Assembly (NCBI RefSeq): GCF_003073045.1
Contig: NC_037597.1
Location: 22,892,158 to 22,956,157 of the forward strand
DNA length: 64,000 nt
Reading direction: 5' to 3'
Source of the DNA: Pomacea canaliculata
Taxonomy: Eukaryota > Mollusca > Gastropoda > Architaenioglossa > Ampullariidae
A program made the translations under genes and the position numbers. The notes beneath the pieces are model-generated. The model did not search any database. It was not told the DNA's origin and was given only the letters and a program-made list of their open reading frames with translations. This document shows positions 15,501 to 30,500 of this stretch, in pieces; the stretch's first letter is position 1; each line of letters opens with the position of its first letter.

Positions 15501-18500
15501 TCTTGCATTTCCAGGAGATAAAATTTCTTACTAAAAAGTGTCATACCTTGCTTAGGGACGCTGTTGATGAGGTAGCAAACAGTGTCGGAGTTCACACTGT
15601 AAAAGGTTGAAAGAAAGGCAAAGTTAACTCTCGTGTAGCTTTAGAAAGCAGTGCAACTGTTTAAGTCTGTATACAGTGGTACCTCGACATACGAGTGCCC
15701 TGACATACGAGTGTTTTGAGATACGAGCCGCCGAGCTAGCGATATTTTGCTTCGAGATAAGAGCAAGATTTGAGATACGAGGAATCGCACACTTTGCAGC
15801 GTCTAACAGTTTCTCCCACTCAGACTAGACCTCAGTCTGTGTGCTTGTTTCCCTCGTTTTCGAAACATTTTTGATAAGTTGGGTTCTTGTTTTTTTGCTT
15901 TTTGTACATTTACAAAACATTATCCCATTTATTTATGTAACCATGGGTCCGAAGAAGAAGATGATGATGTCTATTGAATTAAAGCGCGAAATCGTAGAAA
16001 AACATGAGCAAGGTGTGCGAGTAATTGACTTGGCGAGGATGTACGGGTGTAGCACATCAACGATATGTTCTGAGCTTAAACAGGAGTTGATAAAGGGTAC
16101 AACGCCACCTAGGGGCGTTACAATAATTTCTAAGCTCCGGACTTCTCTCCAGGAAAGATGGAGAAACTATTGACTGTGTGGGTGACAGAGAAGCAGCTTC
16201 AAGGAGGACACAAAGCATCCACGAGCGATTTACGGTGATTTGCTGAAGCAGATCCCACACACTTCCACAAACGAAAAATTAAATATGTTTTTATAGAATA
16301 TGTATTTTTATTCATAAATAAATGTTTCTTCTTGTAAATACACTTTTTTCTTATTCAAAAACACTTAACAAAAACAACTGAGGTGTTTTGGGAGCTACGG
16401 ATTAATGGCATTTCAATGAATTTCAATGGGAAAAATTGCTTTGAGATATGAGCAATTTGACATACGAGCAAGGTTACGGAACGAATTAAACTCGTATGTC
16501 GAGGTACCACTGTATTTCCAGAATTTTACTTCCCCAAATAATTAACTTTAGGATATAGAAAAACCTTATTTGTTTCGCAAATAAAAGTCATTGCCCAACC
16601 AAACTGCCATTTTTAAAAATTCTATTGTTTGTAGCTCTGATAAATATTTTCAGCACTTTATCTAAAATTTACCTGAAAATTAATTTTAATTAAATGATTA
16701 AGATATAGCCATGAACTAGAATATAGATATTACACCCGCTCTGGTCTTTGATGTCCACACACACATGATGCTGGCCTGGTTGAGATGGTACGACACTAAG
16801 AGTTGACCTCAGGCCGCTTGGATGTTCCTGTGATGCTGTCCGGGTGGGGATCAGAAACTGTTGAGGTCAGTCCGGGCGATGATAAACTTGTGTTGACACC
16901 CGGAAATGTTCTGTAAATAAACACAACCTGTCACTTTTTGCCCACACCTCCCAAAAAAGTGGATGCAAATTTTGCTGGCATGTATCCAGCACAGCGGAGC
17001 ACTAATTACCTTTATTGTCATATACATGCATTTGATTTCTAGTTTGCTGTTCCTTTGGTCTAAACGGAAGATTCTAGCATTAGTTCCCTGTAATAGGTAA
17101 GGTAGTAGGCGCAATACAGAACGTGAACAATCCTCCCTTCTGACATTATAGACATTGACAGACAACCATAAACAACTTCTTGAACTCTTAATGCCTTCAT
17201 AAAGCACCATGTACGAAGATATATTTAAAACACTTACAAGGGATAAAAATAAATGTTGGCGAGTAAGACCTAGTCAGAAAAATAAAGCTGCAAAGAGAGA
17301 ACTATAGACAAAGAGAGGAAAGACAGGTGACTAAATGAATTTACCCTAATGGGGATCCGACAAGAAAGACAGGTACACGGCAGGTGGACCCAACGTAGCA
17401 GGTGAGTGTGAGACCAGTTGGGGCCGTGGGTATGATGGCATGAGGCTGACAAACACAGGAAATAATAGCTAGTTCCCTTGATCGCAAAAGGTGTCTGATG
17501 TACTGTGCTTGGGAATGATAACTCCTTCAAAAATCATCTAGACACATCTATAGTGTGTTTTGAGAAAGGTTTTGTCTTTGTGCATCGCCATCATTTCTAA
17601 ATTGTTGCATTAACAATTTTTTAGTTCACTTACTTGAGTCATTGAATCTATTTCATCTCTTTTACAGATTGCTAACATAAGACATTGAAGGTAAAGAGGT
17701 TTTTCAAACATAAACAGTGATATCTCCGTTGTAGGTTAAAATATTTCTAACAATATGGAGGAGTACAAGCTTTGTAATTGATTATTAAGCGAATTTTTCA
17801 AAACTCAAACATCATACCTTATCAGTTTTAATAAATTTGTTCAGAGGAAGGGCTTGATTTTCTGTGGACAGAAAGAGGAACGGGCATTCGGAAATTTCTT
17901 TAATGTGACCGTTAAGTGTAAGCTACGTAAACTACACTATCACGTGCGACTCTTTCTCGCCTTTTCTCTCTCTATGTCTGTGTGTGTGTCTCTCTCTCTC
18001 TTTCTCACACATACACAAACAGAAGTAAGTGGAGTGTGTTCGATATATGTGCAGTCTCCGTGTCCACGATAATCTGACATTGTGAACAGTTGTAACTGAT
18101 GCTCAGACACTAGAGAAGTATTCGAGTGTGTAGATGCGGCGACAGCTTTTGCTTAACTTAAAAAGAACTTAATTTAAAGATATTTTGTGTGGGTTTTGGT
18201 TTTGTTAAGATATGTGTTCATACATGCGATATTTGTCTCACACCTCCATATTATACTTATCTGAAGAGAAAAGAAAGAAGACCTTACCTTGACTACAGTT
18301 GATGCCTGTAAACAGCATGGAGCAGGCACAAACATAGCCAGTGGGGCTGTCCGTTTGTTCACACAGATACCGCCGTTGATGCAAGGGCTGGCTTCTTTAC
18401 ATATGTTCGCTTGCATAAGTAAAAGGACCATTTTAGCGAATATATCTTAAGCTTGAAAATGAATTAAATATTAGAAGAATCGTTATTTCAAGACTTGTAT

Positions 18501-21500
18501 ATTTATTCTTGTTCCTCTTTGAACTCGCTCCAAATATCATGTACATGATAAATAATCTCTTGAACAGTATTGTTTTAGAAAAATGAACTAATTTAAGGAG
18601 CGTGAAATATTGCAGCATCATGTGTATGTCTTTTCAAGTGTACTAAATCAACACAATATTAGCAAGAATAAAAACTTACATGAGTTGTTTTCAGTCTCCA
18701 CTTGAAAGCAGCGATTCTCTCCATCAACTCTTTACAGATAAAACATTCATGTAAATCATATGCTCCATTTATCAAAAATATATATATATTTCAGTATTTT
18801 TCTGTAGAGTAATACAGACGACATTATCGATAGTCATTAATGGAGATGTCATGGACAGTAGTATAAAAAACAAATCATCTCATCATGCAAGAGTTAAAAA
18901 TAAAATATAGAACAAATTATGGAATTTTTTAAGTAATAACCTAGTAGTGTATAAATCCTCCACATTTTAGTGTTGATCCCTTTACTTCCAGTCACTCACC
19001 CCACGGCCATGCAGACGTTCTGTGAGCTGTTGGTCGGCACGAGAAGAATATCCGAGCCGCACGTGCTCTGGTCACTGGGGTTGGTTTGGAAGACAAACAC
19101 ACCGCTACTTGCTGGCACCACCGGTATGCTGGACAATCATACAACACAACAAACAATTTTATCCTGTGGATCTCGCTCGCTGTCTGTGTCTAAGGATTCG
19201 GAACAGCTTCGATAAAGGTGAGCACGTGACAGCCACAACAAAACAACCTACTTGTAGGCGGAGCTATGCAAAGCAGTGACAACACGATGGGTCACGACCT
19301 CTCCCGCCTGCTCGCTGTCGTCTGCTCACTCGGTTCATGCCGGACACTAACCTTAATCCGAAACCTAACCCTAAGCCCTAAACCTAATACTAGCTCTAAC
19401 CCCTAACCTTAAACATAATCCTTAACCCCAAACCTAACCCCCTACCATGCTCCCCTTTCAAAAATAATATAGTCCAGGCTATTGACACAGCGTGCTCATC
19501 TATATCAAAGCTGTGCAAGGATTCTTTTAACTGTATTCAACGCATCCCAAATGGCGTCCAAGAAAGGTGTTATGCGATAACAGTGTGTAATACACACCAG
19601 TTCCACTAGAATTCTTTTCCGTCGAGGCAATGATATGACAGGGCGTGCTCTCATGACAAACGACTGTGGCGCCATCTGGAGGAGTTCTGGCTGTAAAGCG
19701 ACCACTCTGAGACAAAATTTCCAGGCAGACAGTAGGAGCACATGTCATTTTAAAAATTAATGGCAAAAGTTATAAAATTGGACTTTGCAATAAAAGTGAG
19801 ACATGACAAAGAGATAAATGAGATTAATTTATGAAAATGCGTCGCAGCTGTAGAAAATCACAAGCTTGGATATGGTCACGTTTCATTTTGCTAGTTTCTT
19901 CACAAAAATACAGAAAAATGGTCTAGGTAGAACGCAGAAATCCACATGAAATGAAATCCAACAACAGTCACAAATACCCAAATTAACTGCTCCCTTAAGG
20001 CAAGGAAAAAAAGAGACCGGGTGCGAAGTCGCATTGGCAGCCAGTAAAGCTGTTGCTGTTTTAGAAGCTAATTAACTTTCACCTAGACCGACTCTACTGC
20101 ACCCGGGATCTGTTGCTTTCTCTTACCGTTCGGTTGGTCGTTGGGCTTACGGATGTTTCTGTAAGGACAAACAAACCATTGGCAGAAAAAATGGTGTTTT
20201 AAGTCTTCTTTTTAGAGTTATGAATTTATGCGCTGTAAGTGTAAAACCCTAAAGGCTACGAAAATAAAGAATAACATTTTAACAAGAAAAGTGAGGAATA
20301 GCATTTTCAACCAAAAAATAACATTTTCTACTATTACAACAACAATCTGATCAACTGCAGTTTTAAGGACAAAACTATGTTGCATGCATTCATCGACAAA
20401 AAGGACTTATTCATTATTATTCATACCGTTGGCTCGACTGATGATGAAGTAGCAGACGTGATCGACAGCTTTTCTGAAACACAATAGACAATCGTGATCA
20501 GAACATTTACCACGTCGAGTAACAGTTCTTCAAACATTTAAAACACACGTAGAAGAAAACTCCACGTATAGAGTAAAGCAGGGCCGATAATAAACAATTG
20601 ACATTTTCTTTTGGTTGAGATGAATACTAAGTGGTGCGGGATGGGCAAAGAGTCGGAATAGCAGCAAGTATGATTCTATTTAGCCGTTAGGGAATGGGGA
20701 GAATACATTTTTTTTTTATCGACTCTTACACATCGGATCCCACGATGTCCACGCATACATGATGATCGCCAGCTTCCTGTGGAGTCAAAGAGAGCAACGA
20801 CGTCATAAGAGGAATGCCAGTAGAGTTGTCTTTTATCGGTGGAGAGACAGCGGTAACCACTTTCGGGGAAGAAGGTCCTCGGCTGACAACTAGAGGGGCT
20901 CTGTTTCCACAAACAACTTTTATTGAAATTAATATTTGTGACTCTTAAACTGCTTTTCAAAACACACACACGCACACACAAAGACTTTGAATAGTGTCTT
21001 CCTGTAGAGCTTGGTATTGTTTTGCGTTGATGTTCAATATTACTGATACAAAATAAAGATTGTTTACTGAAGTCTTACTTACCTTGCGTCTCCGTTGACG
21101 TAGACCGGTACCTGGCATGTCTTGCCTACATCACATGTAATCTGCAGACCTGATGGTAGCGTTGGTACCACCGCATGAGGCTGGAATAACCCAACGTTAT
21201 AAATATGAAACCAGGTTATTTTAAATAGTTAATATTAGTATTCAATAATAATAAAATTTATGATATACCTTAAAATGGGGGACATATTTTAAATTTGAAA
21301 TATTAGTATAATGTCCATAGCGGTAGTTCTTAAACATCCAAGTTTATATACTCTCTTTGTTTTTATCTATCACCTAGGAATGTTATGGCATTTTTCTGCG
21401 ATCAACATATCTCACATTTTGACAATTGTTATCCATAATCTCACTGTCAAGCAACATAAAGCATTCTCAAAAGCTCTTCCTTACATTCAACTGTGAAGCA

Positions 21501-24500
21501 TCTGGATTAACAGGAGTGTTTTCTTTTCCTGCAAGAAATTATTCATTAAAAACGATTAAAGATCAAATGGGTAATGGAATGTTTAAATTATTATCCTGAG
21601 TCTTCCATATGAAAAATTAGGCTGCAATGGTATTTTGCGATAAAGATAAATAAATAAGTATACTTAAATACGATAGATTATTTACAAGTGTTGCCTAGTG
21701 ATCAGGATAAATACTTGTAACTTACTTGTCAGGCATTGATCCCACTCTGTCCTAGAGGGCACAGGCAGACTAGTTTGGACTGGATTTGTGCACACTTGGC
21801 ATCAGCAGAACAGTTAATGCTCTCGCAAATAGACACTGGGTCTAAAGACAGTGAACAGTTCCAACATTAAATAAAATGTTTTCCTTACCTTTTTTGAACA
21901 GAGTACAGTCAGGATGTAGGAAAATCTGTGGGCTCAGTAACTGTAAATATGGAAGATTTGGGATTGCTGTAGGTGCAGTGGCTTTACACTAGTGATCATC
22001 ATTTTGCAGGAGTATTGCTGCTAGGAGAGACATTACATTTTGTGTCTGTAGAGACATTTATTTCTGTTGGTACAGCTCGTGGATTGCAGCGAAAATATAA
22101 AATTTGCCTTATTATTATTGGTATTATTATTGGGTAGTAGTAGTATTATCAAAGCGCTGACCTGTTACTGGTTTGGCAAGGAAGACGAAGAGTAGCGGTA
22201 ACACTACCGGGATAAGAGCCTGATGCAGTCAGTGATGTAGGCGGATCAACAGAGCTTGTATCTATGCCATATATATATATTGTGAGTCAGCTGTACATAA
22301 CAAGGACGGAAAACAACCTGCATACGAAATATTTTACTTTAAAAAAAGCTGAAATATTATTATTTCAGATGTTGAGGATATGTAAATTAATGTACTGATA
22401 AGCTGATACTACAATTTTTTTTATTAAAAATAATCTACAGCCAACCTTGATCATCGCAGTTGGCATTGGCAGCATATTGCGCTGGACAAGCGCAAACGTA
22501 AGATGGAGGTGTGTTGATGCATTGTCCTCCATTGTGACAAGGGTTGACGGCACAGGGGTCATCTGCAACAATCCTTGTCATTATTCCATTCTGCAAAGTC
22601 GCATTACTAATCAAGCAACCTCCTCTGCAGTGATATATAAAACATCGAAGAAAATCGCCGTTCGCCACTGAATTGACTTTAGAAGTGTTGTCAGCCAATT
22701 ACTTGTTGTTATGTTACTCTACCATTACATCCACGACCCAGGCGACTGCCCCCTATACTGAGTCAAGGAAACCCATTTATCCTTCAGTTCTGACTCGGGC
22801 TGTGTACATCAGACATGATCGCTTGACCCACCTGTACGCGCGCGCGTGTGCAGGCGTGGATGTAATTGATGCTAGCATTAACAATTTATTGTTTTTATAT
22901 TCAGATTCTGCTGTGGCTTTGTTGCAACATCACAAAACAACTTTCTTTCAAACTTTACTTGTAGTCACATCGTCACTCACTTGTATCGTTCACCAGGGTC
23001 ACCGTGTAGCAACGTCTCTCTCCGCCGGACCTGATGTTAAAAATAGTAACAGGAATGAAAGAGAAAGACGGACTGTGCACGAAACAGGTCCATGTGCTCA
23101 GTGTAAAAGACAACTATTTACCTGTTTATTAAAATATATAAGAAGATCAGGAAGACCCCCGAAAGAAATCATGAGGCAATAGCCTGCTACCTCTCTCTGC
23201 TTCGAACCAGCACCATGAGACCTCTAGTATACAAATAAAGCCAGATTACCAGGACCAAAAAAAAACAACAAGCAACCAAACAAATAAAACAATCCTAACA
23301 AAAACCAGAGTTTATTCTCAGTAATTTTTTAAAACAACATCTTGGTGGAAAACAGGTAAGCTAAATGCCAAACGAAATAATTAAAGGGAGCACACACTGA
23401 CCCAGCATCAATGCACGCTTCTCCATTGCTGAGAGTGAGTGGGTCTATCAGCATAACGGTTCCACAGGTAATGACATCCTCGGAATGTGTCTCGAAGGTA
23501 TGAACTCCCAAACTGCCAGGCTGCACAGGTACGCTTGAGAAGAAACGACAATGACAGAGTAGAGAGAGCGAGCCTATTTAGGCAATATTTATATTATACG
23601 TCCTATTATACTGTGCCACACAAGGTGAGCCCTGTTTTTTCTATATTTTTTCGAACATGTGTCTTCATGTGTTCTCTAGACTCACCAGGGAGTTTTGGCA
23701 GGCTGTTCAGTGTGGGCGACGAAGCGGCAAGGTCTTGAAGGAATGGCAAACTATCTGTGAGACGTTTGCTGGTGTAGTGTCTGCAAAATGCCCTCCTCCC
23801 TGCCAGCAGGTCAAATTTCATGCATGAAAATGGTGTTCAGTGCTCACATGATGTAGTATGTCTCGAACTTACTTGAAGCTGTATGCTGCTTCATTAAAAT
23901 AAAAGGAACGCTTAGTGAAAAACAACAATCATTAATAAATATCTCTCTTGACAATGCCATTTTACTGTTTCGGAAACGAAGTTCTTTATAAATTATTTTT
24001 ACTTGTGATGCAGGAACAGTCGTGGATCCGGGCTTCACTGTACTTCTGCCTCTGGGGGCTGGAAAACATTAAACAATAAAACTCACGAGAAAAGGTGATA
24101 ACATTTATATATTATGTTCTTTACAAATGATTTTCTTGTTTCTTTCTCTTCATCTTAGTTTGTAACTGTTGATGCACTTCATAGTTTCTTGTTGTTACAA
24201 AAACTACATTTCTTCTTGTATTTAAATTGCCTTCACCTTTTTTTTTGACACACAAAAGAAATGTAATAATTACTTTTGATTAGTATTGTTTATGACAGCA
24301 CATGTTAATGAGGCATGATGTTACCTTGCTGAGGTAAGCTGTTAATCAGGTAACAAACTGTGTCGGAGTTGACACTGAAATATATTAGAATTTCATAATC
24401 AAAGTCAGCTTTTTCTGCAACGAAAGTAAAGCAACTGAGGAAGCGAGCAGCTTTCCAGCAACCAACATGCAAATGAAAATCTGGTGTTGTATAACGAAGT

Positions 24501-27500
24501 TCGTGCTTCTTACTGTGACAATCCAATTTCAGTTTTTTTTTTTAAACGCTGTTTCAAGCTCGGTGCAAATTCTACTTTTGAAATCGAGTATCAAAGTGAC
24601 AGAAAATCTGACAAGCGTACCCGCTTTGGTCTTTGATGTCCACACACACATGATGCTGGCCAGCTTGAGAGGGTGTGACAATAAGAGTTGACCTCAGGCC
24701 GCTTGGAGTGCCTGTGATGTTGTCCGGGTGGGGATCAGAAACCGTTGACGTCAGTCCAGGCGATGATAAACTTGTGGTGACACCAGGAAAGGTTCTATAG
24801 CAGAATGTGAGAGAGTAATAACGGCCATTTTAAGTACCCAAGTGAAGGGAGACAAAACAGAATAGTAAAGATGCTGTCATGTATTCTTTAGGAATTTTAA
24901 CTTCACAACATTCATTGAACGATTTTTATTTTGTCGGTAAACTGTCATACTAAAGAAAGAAGCAAAACAAACAAAGTGTTTTACAGGAAATAACCATAAT
25001 TTTAATTCTTAAATTCTTAAATAGATATTGTTTTATACCTGTGTATGCTTTTAGCTTCATAGAGCAGCAATGAGTGTCAACAAAGTTATCTGAATGATGT
25101 AATTAAGTGTCACCTGCACTTCTTTACATTTGTTTTTGTCTTTCTACGTATATCAATATGTAAGATCTATTTCTACGTGTAACATGTGTATCTACATGTA
25201 ACATCTATATCTCATATGTCAGATCTATATCTACCCAAGGATTGCACGAAGCTGAGAATGTATTAAAAAATTTAGAGAAAAGTGGATGGAGAGGTCGAGG
25301 GAAGGAGAGAGAGAGAGAGAGCAAGAGAAAAGACTAAATGTATTTTACCCTGATCGGGACCCGACCATGTAGACAGGTACACGACAGGTAGACCCGACGT
25401 AGCAGTTGATGTTGAGACCAGTTGGTGCTGTGGGTATGATGGCGTGAGGCTGACATCACAGGAAACAGTAGCTGGTTACTGCTCTTAACTAGAAAGCCTG
25501 CGTATACTGTTTGTTTTTCTCTTTTAGAAGAAGAGGGTTTGTAGGGTTTAGAAAGTTAACTGCAGTTTATTGTAATGTGTTGTTTTAGACTGCATATTAT
25601 GAGACGTCCTCGTCTCTCTACAATGATACAATCACAAATGTATGACATTAATCTTTAAACATGTCGAAAGCTTTATTAACATTAATTTCTTACAGACAAT
25701 TAACGATAAGTAGCAAAGTGTTTTCACAAACATGATAAAATATGAGGATCAGAGTAAATGGAGAAAAATATGCTAAGCATAAAAATATCGAGCGACAAGT
25801 TTTCAAGGAAACCATTGCAGCAGTGTACACTACCTTATCAGGAATAACAGATTTGTTCAAAGGAATGCCTTGATTTTCTGTCGACAGAAAAGTAAAAACA
25901 TTGAAAAAAGCGTGAAATTCAAATGCTAGTATTGAGTGAATTTATGAATGATTTTAATTTTAGCATTCTGATCATACAAGGCAGGTAGAGAGAGACAGGA
26001 AGGCGGGATGGGGGAGTTTGACACTGCCTTGTCCACAATAAATATAACTTGTACTGCTCTTTAAACGCATAACTCTGTTTTAAATGTATATATATACTAA
26101 AGCGAAAAAGCATACGCTACAATTTCTTTGAAGAATATTGCATTTAATTTTTTCACATAACTCCATTAGTGTACAAATTGCCCACCTTGACTACAGTTGA
26201 TGCCTGTATACAGCATGGAGCAGGCACAAACATAACCAGCAGGGGATGTCGGTTTGTTCACACAGACACCGTTGTTCAGACATGGGTTGACTGATTTACA
26301 TGTGTCCGCTGTTAAAAGGGGAATAGTGTTTTTGTTGTCTATTTATACTTTAAAAAGTACAGAATCTTTAAAAAAATGGATTGTTCATTGATTGTACTTA
26401 GAATCGTGCAAGCGATGTTTAATTTCTATAATATTTAAAAACAGTTCTTAAAATGTAATTTAAAAAAATCCCGTATTTGTCTAATTTCTCAGACTTCTTT
26501 TTTCTTTTTTTTTCCTTTTTTTTCTTTGCACAATCCTGTCGTCAAGTAATATGATAACAATTAAACATGATTATTTTACTACTGCGAGTTTATTAAGAAT
26601 TCTGACATACCTGTGTCGTTTGCTACCTCCACTTGAAAGCAGCGGATCTCTCCATTAGCTCTATATGGATAGTAAAACATTTTATATCAAAATTAATACT
26701 CGATATACTGATCAATATATCAATAATAACACCACTACAGCAGGACATATCTCTCAATATATCAATGTATATCCATCGAAATAATACATGATGAATTTAA
26801 TATAATATCTGAAAACTGATAGAAAATATCTACACATTAAGTTTCCACATATGTTAACTGATTAAAATTGAGGATAAACTGTGAAAAATAAAATGAGAAC
26901 ATATTTTCCTATCAAGACAATTTTTTTTCTACGCCTTTAAATATGAATCTCATTCATTTCTACATGCCAGACACTGCTGAGTTAAGTTACTGGTGCTTAC
27001 CCCACTGCTATGCAGACGTTCTGTGAGCTGTTGGTCGGCACCAGGAGGACATCCGAGCCGCACGTGCTCTGGTCACTGGGGTTGGTTTTGAAGATGAACA
27101 CTCCACTGCTTGCTGGCACCACCGGGGAGCTGAATCATACAACACACGCATTGTGCTAAGATATTTCCAGCTCACTGTCTTTGGTTATGATCATATCTTT
27201 ATGTTTGTTTATTACCTAGTAGGTGAAAACGTCTTTTCAATATGGTCGTGATTCCTTTCAAAATACTACATGCGGATAGACAGGTCTGTAAAACTCACCA
27301 GTTTCCATTAGAACTCTTTTCCGTAAAGGCAATCATGTGACAGGGAGTTTCCTTGTGACAGACAACTGTGGTGCCGCCTGGTGGAGTGCCAGGTGAAAAG
27401 CGTCCGCTCTAGGATGGCAGATTCCAGAAAGCAATTAACAAACTTTATTAAAAACTGATACTCTCGTAAAAGAAATCTTGCAGTCTCGTCAATCAATGAG

Positions 27501-30500
27501 GTATTGCGACTATGAGATACTGAACAATAATAATAATCCCGCAGGGAAGTTAGCACTTCCCCCTTTGGAAAAAGGTTTCTCATGAAAATACTTTCAGACC
27601 AACGGGCTATGTTCTCGCAAGTACACACACGCACACCGAAGGACACACAACCAACATTTCAGTCACAACGATAAGGCAGCTTTTACTTACCGTGGGGCTT
27701 CTTGTCGTATTTTTGGATGTTCCTATGAAATAATATTGACATAGATAATAAATAAAAAGACCGTGCAGGGAATATACATATAGATACACACAGGCAATAA
27801 ATTTGAGAACGAAAATCATACAGAAAAAATCTTAATGAACTGGCTTTTTTAATGACAAAAAGGCAACAAGTGGCAGCACGAGTAGACTGTAGTTTCGAAA
27901 CCAATACCCAGCCCGTTATAAGCAGGCGTGCATGTACCCAGAATGGCATGTCACTCATGCAAGGAGACATCTGACTGTCTCGTACCTTTGGGTCGAGTGG
28001 TGATGAAGTAGCAGATGTGATCGACAGCGTTACTGTAACAGATAGTAAACCATCGCAATAAAAACAAGCATAACATCTCTGAGCGAAAGTCTCAGTCTTT
28101 CAAAACACATTCTGATGAAAATTTATTCAGCAATCAGCAGTTTTATTGTTCATGATGATTGGTAAGACGCGTCTCTTTGAGGAGAGAAATCAAGTGAACA
28201 GCATTCATGCCTTCTCTTAACTATCCTTTTCTCAAAACGTTGAGACTAATAATTTATTGGTTAGGAACTCTTACACATCAGATCCCACGATGTCCACGCA
28301 CACGTGATGATCGCCAGCTTCCTGTGGAGTCACAGACAGTAACTGACTTCACAACGGAAATGCCAGTAGAGTTGTCCTTTACAGGTGAAGAGACAGCGGT
28401 GACCACCTCAGGAGAAGAAGGTCCCCGGTTGACAGTGAGAGGGAATCTGTTTAAAATTATGCATTCAATTTTTATAGCCCTTTATATGCGCATTTATTAT
28501 TTGTTAAAATAGCCTAAATAGCTCGCTTGCAAAAATGCTCATGGTGTTCAAAACTACTGACAGACTTTATTACTCCTTTTCCTTTGGTTACCTGGGATCT
28601 CCGTTGACGTAGACTGGTATTTGACATGTCTCTCCTATGTCACAAGTAATCTGCAAACCCGATGGTAGTGTCGGTACCACTGCGTGAGGCTGGAATAAAT
28701 GTTGGCTTTTAATAATTGTATGGAAATAGTTATATAAAATGCACAAAACATGTAAACAACACACAGATGGCTAGTTTTATCATTTGCATCTCCTGAAACT
28801 TTTATTCACCTATTGATTTAGTTTCAGGTTCAACCAAGAAAAACAAAAAATGTTGTAAGCAACCCAAGTCCGATTGCATGCCAGAGACGAACTTTTCTCA
28901 CAAGCTGATATTAAAAATGTTATCAGTTCTTATTTACACTTACCTGTGTAGTGTTTGCATTGACAGGAGTGTCTTCGTTTCCTGCGAAATAAATTTCCCA
29001 TTTCAAACAAGATGAAACCAACTTACATATGCAACTGTTACAAAACTTCTCAAATTTTTACAATAAAGAAATATGTCGCATTTTTAATATAGTGTTTGGA
29101 CTACAAAAAAAATGAAGTGAAAATTTTTTGGTTTGTTTTAATCAGTAGCCAGGAAGGAGTAGAGTATCTTACTTGTCAGACACTGATCACCGACTTGTCC
29201 TAACGGGCACAAACAAACCGGTTTGGACAGGATTAGTGCACACGCAGCGTCCGCAGAACAGTGGAGGATGCTGCACGTGAGAGGGTCTGGTGATGAAGGC
29301 TAGCGGCGTGGAAGCACTGACGTAATCACTGCTCGATGAGGTCACTGACGATGACGAAGAAGCTCCTGTCTCAGAGCCTAATGATGTCAGTTGTGACGTC
29401 AGAGCTGATGCAGTTGTGTCTGTAATCGTCATGCAAGGCAGTGGATATTTACAGGAATAGTTTTCTAGGAACTGTAAGAGTAAGCAGACGAGAAATGTAA
29501 ACAATGTGAGGCTCAAAGTTACCTGCTGTGTCGCAGTTTGGGGCCACAGGAAATTGCGCTGGGCATGCGCAGGAATAAGGAGGAGTTGATTGTGGAGTGT
29601 TGATACATTTGCCTCCGTTCTTACATGGACTGGTATTACATGGATCGCCTGTAAATGTGTTTACATGTAAGAGTTTGTAAATGTACTAATGACAATTTTT
29701 AAAAAAATCACTTTTAATGTTAGTGTGATGGAATTGGACGGTGGTGGAGAATAGATTTGTTTTGAAAGTATGTCACACCGTCCTAATTTTCTACTATCGA
29801 AAAACGACGTATTTATTTGTAAAACACTGTTACTACAGCAGATTTACCGTTTTCCTTCCATCTGTTTAATCCAACTGACGCTAAATTAAAAAAAAACACC
29901 TGGAACTTGTTTACAGATCTGTACGTCTCAAACACTTACTTGTGCTGTCTACTTCTGCCACCTTGTAACAGCGCCTTTCTCCGCCAAACCTGATGGAACA
30001 ATTTAAATAAAATCAATCAACAACAAATCAAAGCTTCCATTTCTTTTTATTATTACTATTGTTGTAATAGTAAGTAAAAGTTACTACTTAGAGAATATAT
30101 ATATATATTACTTAGAGAATATATATATATATTGCTCTCTCGTGCGCGTGTGCGTGTATATAACAGTTCTATTTCACGTCAAAAAATAAACATCAGGTTA
30201 TCAATTGTCGGTACATTTCACACTAAACACAAAAATACATGTTTCCTTACCCAACTTCCATGCAGGCTTCTTGGCTTCCAAGTGTATGCGAGTCTACAAG
30301 CATGTTCGTACCACACGTGCTGGAGTCCACTTCAAACGTATCAAATGCGTACACACCTACAGCTTGGGACCGTACAGGTACACTAAACAGTATGGTACAC
30401 TAAACAGTACAGGTACACCGAAGCAGTGTCATCTTCACACACTCATGTGCACTAACTCCTACCCTTACAACACGCGTACAGTCAAACGTAGGAACAAAGC

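Noticed and set aside
20676-20981. 101-codon minus-strand frame in super-unit C
   Set aside because: Shadow frame; the real type I b-exon (20,900-20,730) is open in another frame with the HHVCVDI motif and good splice sites.
22673-23182. 169-codon plus-strand frame
   Set aside because: Antisense to the unit B type II' c-exon and its introns; no domain or codon signal.
29187-29516. Continuous 109-codon frame joining the Ser/Thr exon and EGF-alpha
   Set aside because: It reads EGF-alpha out of frame and loses its cysteines; the 43-nt intron restores a standard 114-nt EGF exon.
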